Source: Pseudomonas wenzhouensis
GTDB lineage: Bacteria > Pseudomonadota > Gammaproteobacteria > Pseudomonadales > Pseudomonadaceae
NCBI RefSeq assembly: GCF_021029445.1
Contig: NZ_CP072610.1
Span: 1,612,001-1,676,000, forward strand
DNA length: 64,000 bases
Direction of reading: 5' to 3'
Below the pieces are notes generated by a model. It was given only the letters and a program-made list of their open reading frames with translations. It searched no databases and was not told where the DNA came from. Positions 62,164-64,000 of the stretch are shown in pieces. The translations under genes and the position numbers were made by a program. The stretch's first letter is position 1; each line of letters opens with the position of its first letter.

Positions 62164-62769
62164 ATGAAAATCACCCTGAACCGTATCGCATTCGCTACCT
62201 GCCTGGCCCTGGGCGCAACCGCTGCCCAGGCCAACGACAATTTCGTCGGCCTGACCTGGGGTCAGACTGACAACAACATCCAGAAATCCAACGCGCTGAA
62301 TGCCAACCTCGGCAACCCCAAGTTGGACAAAGTGATCGATGGCGAAGGCACCTGGGGTATTCGTGCCGGCCAGACGACCGCTGACGGCCGCTACTACGCG
62401 ACCTACGAGAATGTCTCCGACAGTCACAATGGCTACAAGCTGCGTCAGCAGAATCTGCTCGGCAGCTACGACATGTTCGTACCGCTGGGCAGCAACAACA
62501 CCAAGCTGTTCGGTGGTGTGACGGCCGGCCTGGTCAAGCTCGAACAGGAGAGCCGTGGCTTCTCCCGTGACAGTGACATCGGTTTTGCCGCAGGCCTGCA
62601 GACCGGTATTCTGCAGGAACTGAACAGCAACACCTCGATAGAAGCCGGCTATCGTTACCTGCGTACCAATGCCAGCACGGAAATGGCGCCGCATGGTGCA
62701 GGCAAGGCCGGATCGCTGGATCTGCATAGCAGTTCGCAGCTCTACCTGGGTGCCAACTTCGCCTTCTAA
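62164..62769 (+). CDS. oprH: Outer-membrane protein OprH
   Basis: 201 residues from the ATG at 62164, with a signal peptide MKITLNRIAFATCLALGATAAQAN and a small beta-barrel ending in a C-terminal Phe (LYLGANFAF). Motifs DNFVGLTWGQTDNNIQKSN and LRQQNLLGSYD closely match OprH, which stabilises LPS under low Mg2+ and helps polymyxin resistance. It lies directly upstream of phoP-phoQ and downstream of a PhoP-box array. Confidence 0.97.
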   Translation: MKITLNRIAFATCLALGATAAQANDNFVGLTWGQTDNNIQKSNALNANLGNPKLDKVIDGEGTWGIRAGQTTADGRYYATYENVSDSHNGYKLRQQNLLGSYDMFVPLGSNNTKLFGGVTAGLVKLEQESRGFSRDSDIGFAAGLQTGILQELNSNTSIEAGYRYLRTNASTEMAPHGAGKAGSLDLHSSSQLYLGANFAF

Positions 62770-62787
62770 AGGTGGCTAGCGTGACCG

Positions 62788-62810
62788 GGCCGGGCATCTG
62801 CCCGGCCTTT
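62788..62810 (+). terminator. Hairpin between oprH and phoP
   Basis: A perfect 8-bp GC stem (GGCCGGGC/GCCCGGCC) with an ATCT loop and TTTG tail lies between oprH and phoP, whose start is 25 bases further on. The short T-run suggests partial termination, giving more oprH than phoPQ transcript. Confidence 0.6.
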
Positions 62811-62835
62811 GTATGACTGAAAAAGGGGAAGTCTG

Positions 62836-63513
62836 ATGAAATTGCTGGTGGTGGAGGATGAGGCGCTGCTACGTCACCATCTGTTCACTCGCCTCAGTGA
62901 AAACGGGCATGTGGTGGATGCCGTGCGCACCGCCGAAGAAGCCCTGTACCGCGCTGAGTCCTTCAATCATGACCTGGCCCTGGTCGACCTCGGCCTGCCC
63001 GGCATGAGCGGTATCGACCTGATCCGCGAGCTGCGCAGCCAGGACAAGAACTTTCCGATCCTGATCCTCACCGCGCGCGGCAACTGGCAGGACAAGGTCG
63101 AAGGGCTGTCCTGCGGCGCTGACGACTACGTGGTCAAACCCTTCCAGTTCGAAGAGCTGGAGGCGCGCCTCAACGCGCTGCTGCGCCGCTCATCCGGCTT
63201 CACCAAATCGACCATCGAGGCCGGCTCCCTGGTGCTGGACCTCAACCGCAAGCAGGCCACGGTGGATGAGCAATCGCTGCAACTGACCGCCTACGAGTAC
63301 CGCATCCTTGAATACCTGATGCTGCATCACCAGCAGGTGGTGGCCAAGGAGCGCCTGATGGAGCAGCTCTATCCGGGCGATGACGAGCGCGATCCCAACG
63401 TCATCGAGGTACTGGTCGGGCGTCTGCGGCGCAAGCTGGAGTCCGTGCTCGACGGCAAACCGATAGAAACCGTGCGTGGCCAGGGCTACATGTTCAACGA
63501 GCGCTGCAAGTGA
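62836..63513 (+). CDS. phoP: Response regulator PhoP
   Basis: 225 residues: receiver domain (phospho-acceptor Asp in ALVDLGLPGMSG, with KPF) and an OmpR-type winged helix (VVAKERLMEQLYP, VLVGRLRRKLE, TVRGQGYMF). GGGGAA precedes the ATG. It overlaps phoQ by 4 bases (GTGA). Sequence and neighbourhood match PhoP of the Mg2+/polymyxin-responsive PhoPQ system. Confidence 0.97.
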   Translation: MKLLVVEDEALLRHHLFTRLSENGHVVDAVRTAEEALYRAESFNHDLALVDLGLPGMSGIDLIRELRSQDKNFPILILTARGNWQDKVEGLSCGADDYVVKPFQFEELEARLNALLRRSSGFTKSTIEAGSLVLDLNRKQATVDEQSLQLTAYEYRILEYLMLHHQQVVAKERLMEQLYPGDDERDPNVIEVLVGRLRRKLESVLDGKPIETVRGQGYMFNERCK

Positions 63514-64000
63514 GGCGCGCGCGCGTTGTGTGGCGCAAACTGCGCACGCGCTTCGCATCCCTGCGGCTGCGCCTGATGCTCGCCAGCGCGGCGCTGGCGA
63601 TGCTGTTCATGCTGCTGTTGATGCCAGTGCTGCAGGGCGTGTTTCTTATGGCCCTGGAGCAGACCATCGAAAAGCGTCTGGCCTCCGACGCGGCTGCGCT
63701 GATATCCGCCGCGCGCATCGATGGCGGCCGCTTGAGCATGCCGGAGAAGATGCCGGACGAAGAATTCGACAACCTCGATTCCCACCTGCTGGGCTTCATC
63801 TTCGACCGGGACGGCCAGATGCTCTGGCGCTCACGCTCCTCCACCGACGAACAGGTGCGTTACCTGCCGCGCTACGACGGGCGCGGTCACGAATTCATGC
63901 GCATCCATGACGAAAATGGTGAGGAATATTTTGTCTATGACGTTGAAGTGGACCTGCTGCGTGGCGACAGCACCGCCCTGAGCATCGTTACCATGCAACC
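63510..64000 (+). CDS. phoQ: Sensor kinase PhoQ (3' end cut by window)
   Basis: A GTG at 63510 overlaps the phoP stop, and the frame is open to the window end, giving 163 visible residues (VRRARVVWRKLRTRFASLRL...). A transmembrane helix (about 21-43) leads to the periplasmic sensor, with an acidic segment PDEEFDNLD at about residues 82-90, as expected for divalent-cation and cationic-peptide sensing. The second helix, HAMP and kinase domains lie outside the window. An internal ATG is not needed because the GTGA overlap is the natural start. Confidence 0.93.
   Translation, partial: MRRARVVWRKLRTRFASLRLRLMLASAALAMLFMLLLMPVLQGVFLMALEQTIEKRLASDAAALISAARIDGGRLSMPEKMPDEEFDNLDSHLLGFIFDRDGQMLWRSRSSTDEQVRYLPRYDGRGHEFMRIHDENGEEYFVYDVEVDLLRGDSTALSIVTMQ

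Overview
The window is chromosomal DNA of a Pseudomonas species. It is GC-rich, and several loci are diagnostic: the oprH-phoP-phoQ order, an RsmZ small RNA with a GacA box between rpoS and fdxA, Pseudomonas-type REP inverted repeats, and core-gene order typical of the genus. My impression is the mendocina/oleovorans/alcaligenes side of the genus rather than P. aeruginosa, but nothing in the sequence proves the species. No rRNA, tRNA, CRISPR array, prophage or insertion sequence was seen, and almost all of it is vertically inherited core genome.

Layout. 1-13.1 kb holds a co-oriented core block: lpxB (5' end cut by the window), rnhB, dnaE, accA, tilS, pyrG, kdsA, eno, ftsB, ispD. This covers lipid A/KDO, replication, fatty acid, CTP, glycolysis, division and isoprenoid functions. 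13.1-16.7 kb has a short ribosome hibernation factor, a LysR regulator and the glutathione-dependent formaldehyde detoxification pair adhC-fghA. 16.7-22.7 kb is the ispF-truD-surE-pcm-DUF368-nlpD-rpoS block. 22.7-23.1 kb carries rsmZ with its GacA box and terminator. 23.1-28.4 kb holds fdxA, mutS, pncC/cinA, recA (with a LexA box) and recX.

28.4-35.7 kb contains an unknown conserved gene, a DUF2835 gene, pyrD, rmf with a structured leader, rlmKL, dacB and yggL. As I recall PAO1, this block is not next to recX there, so a junction probably lies near 28.35 kb. 35.8-42.5 kb has a large membrane HD-GYP protein with a poly-C tract at codons 3-6, an FUSC membrane protein, a dGTPase-like protein and an EAL phosphodiesterase, so two predicted c-di-GMP phosphodiesterases sit close together. 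42.5-45.1 kb holds a yqjD/yqjE-like triple with 4-base overlaps and an ammonium transporter behind a sigma-54-like promoter.

45.2-56.5 kb holds DUF3108, purN, purM, DUF2066, an AI-2E family permease, hda, DUF2069, wrbA, arsC, a YihY-family protein, small unknown genes, a PilZ-like protein and a TlpA-like lipoprotein. 56.5-60.7 kb is napEDABC (periplasmic nitrate reductase) behind an ANR/FNR-like box. 60.9-64 kb holds an MFS transporter and oprH-phoP-phoQ (phoQ cut by the window end), preceded by four 11-bp-spaced PhoP half-sites.

Themes. Stationary-phase and stress control recurs: RpoS, RsmZ, RMF, HPF, and YqjD- and YggL-like ribosome-associated proteins. c-di-GMP signalling also recurs (HD-GYP, EAL, PilZ-like). 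I did not find a convincing wholly new multi-gene system. The strongest second-look items are the poly-C/dual-ATG arrangement at the HD-GYP start, the four-site PhoP array, the rmf leader, the RsmZ locus and the dispersed REP families.
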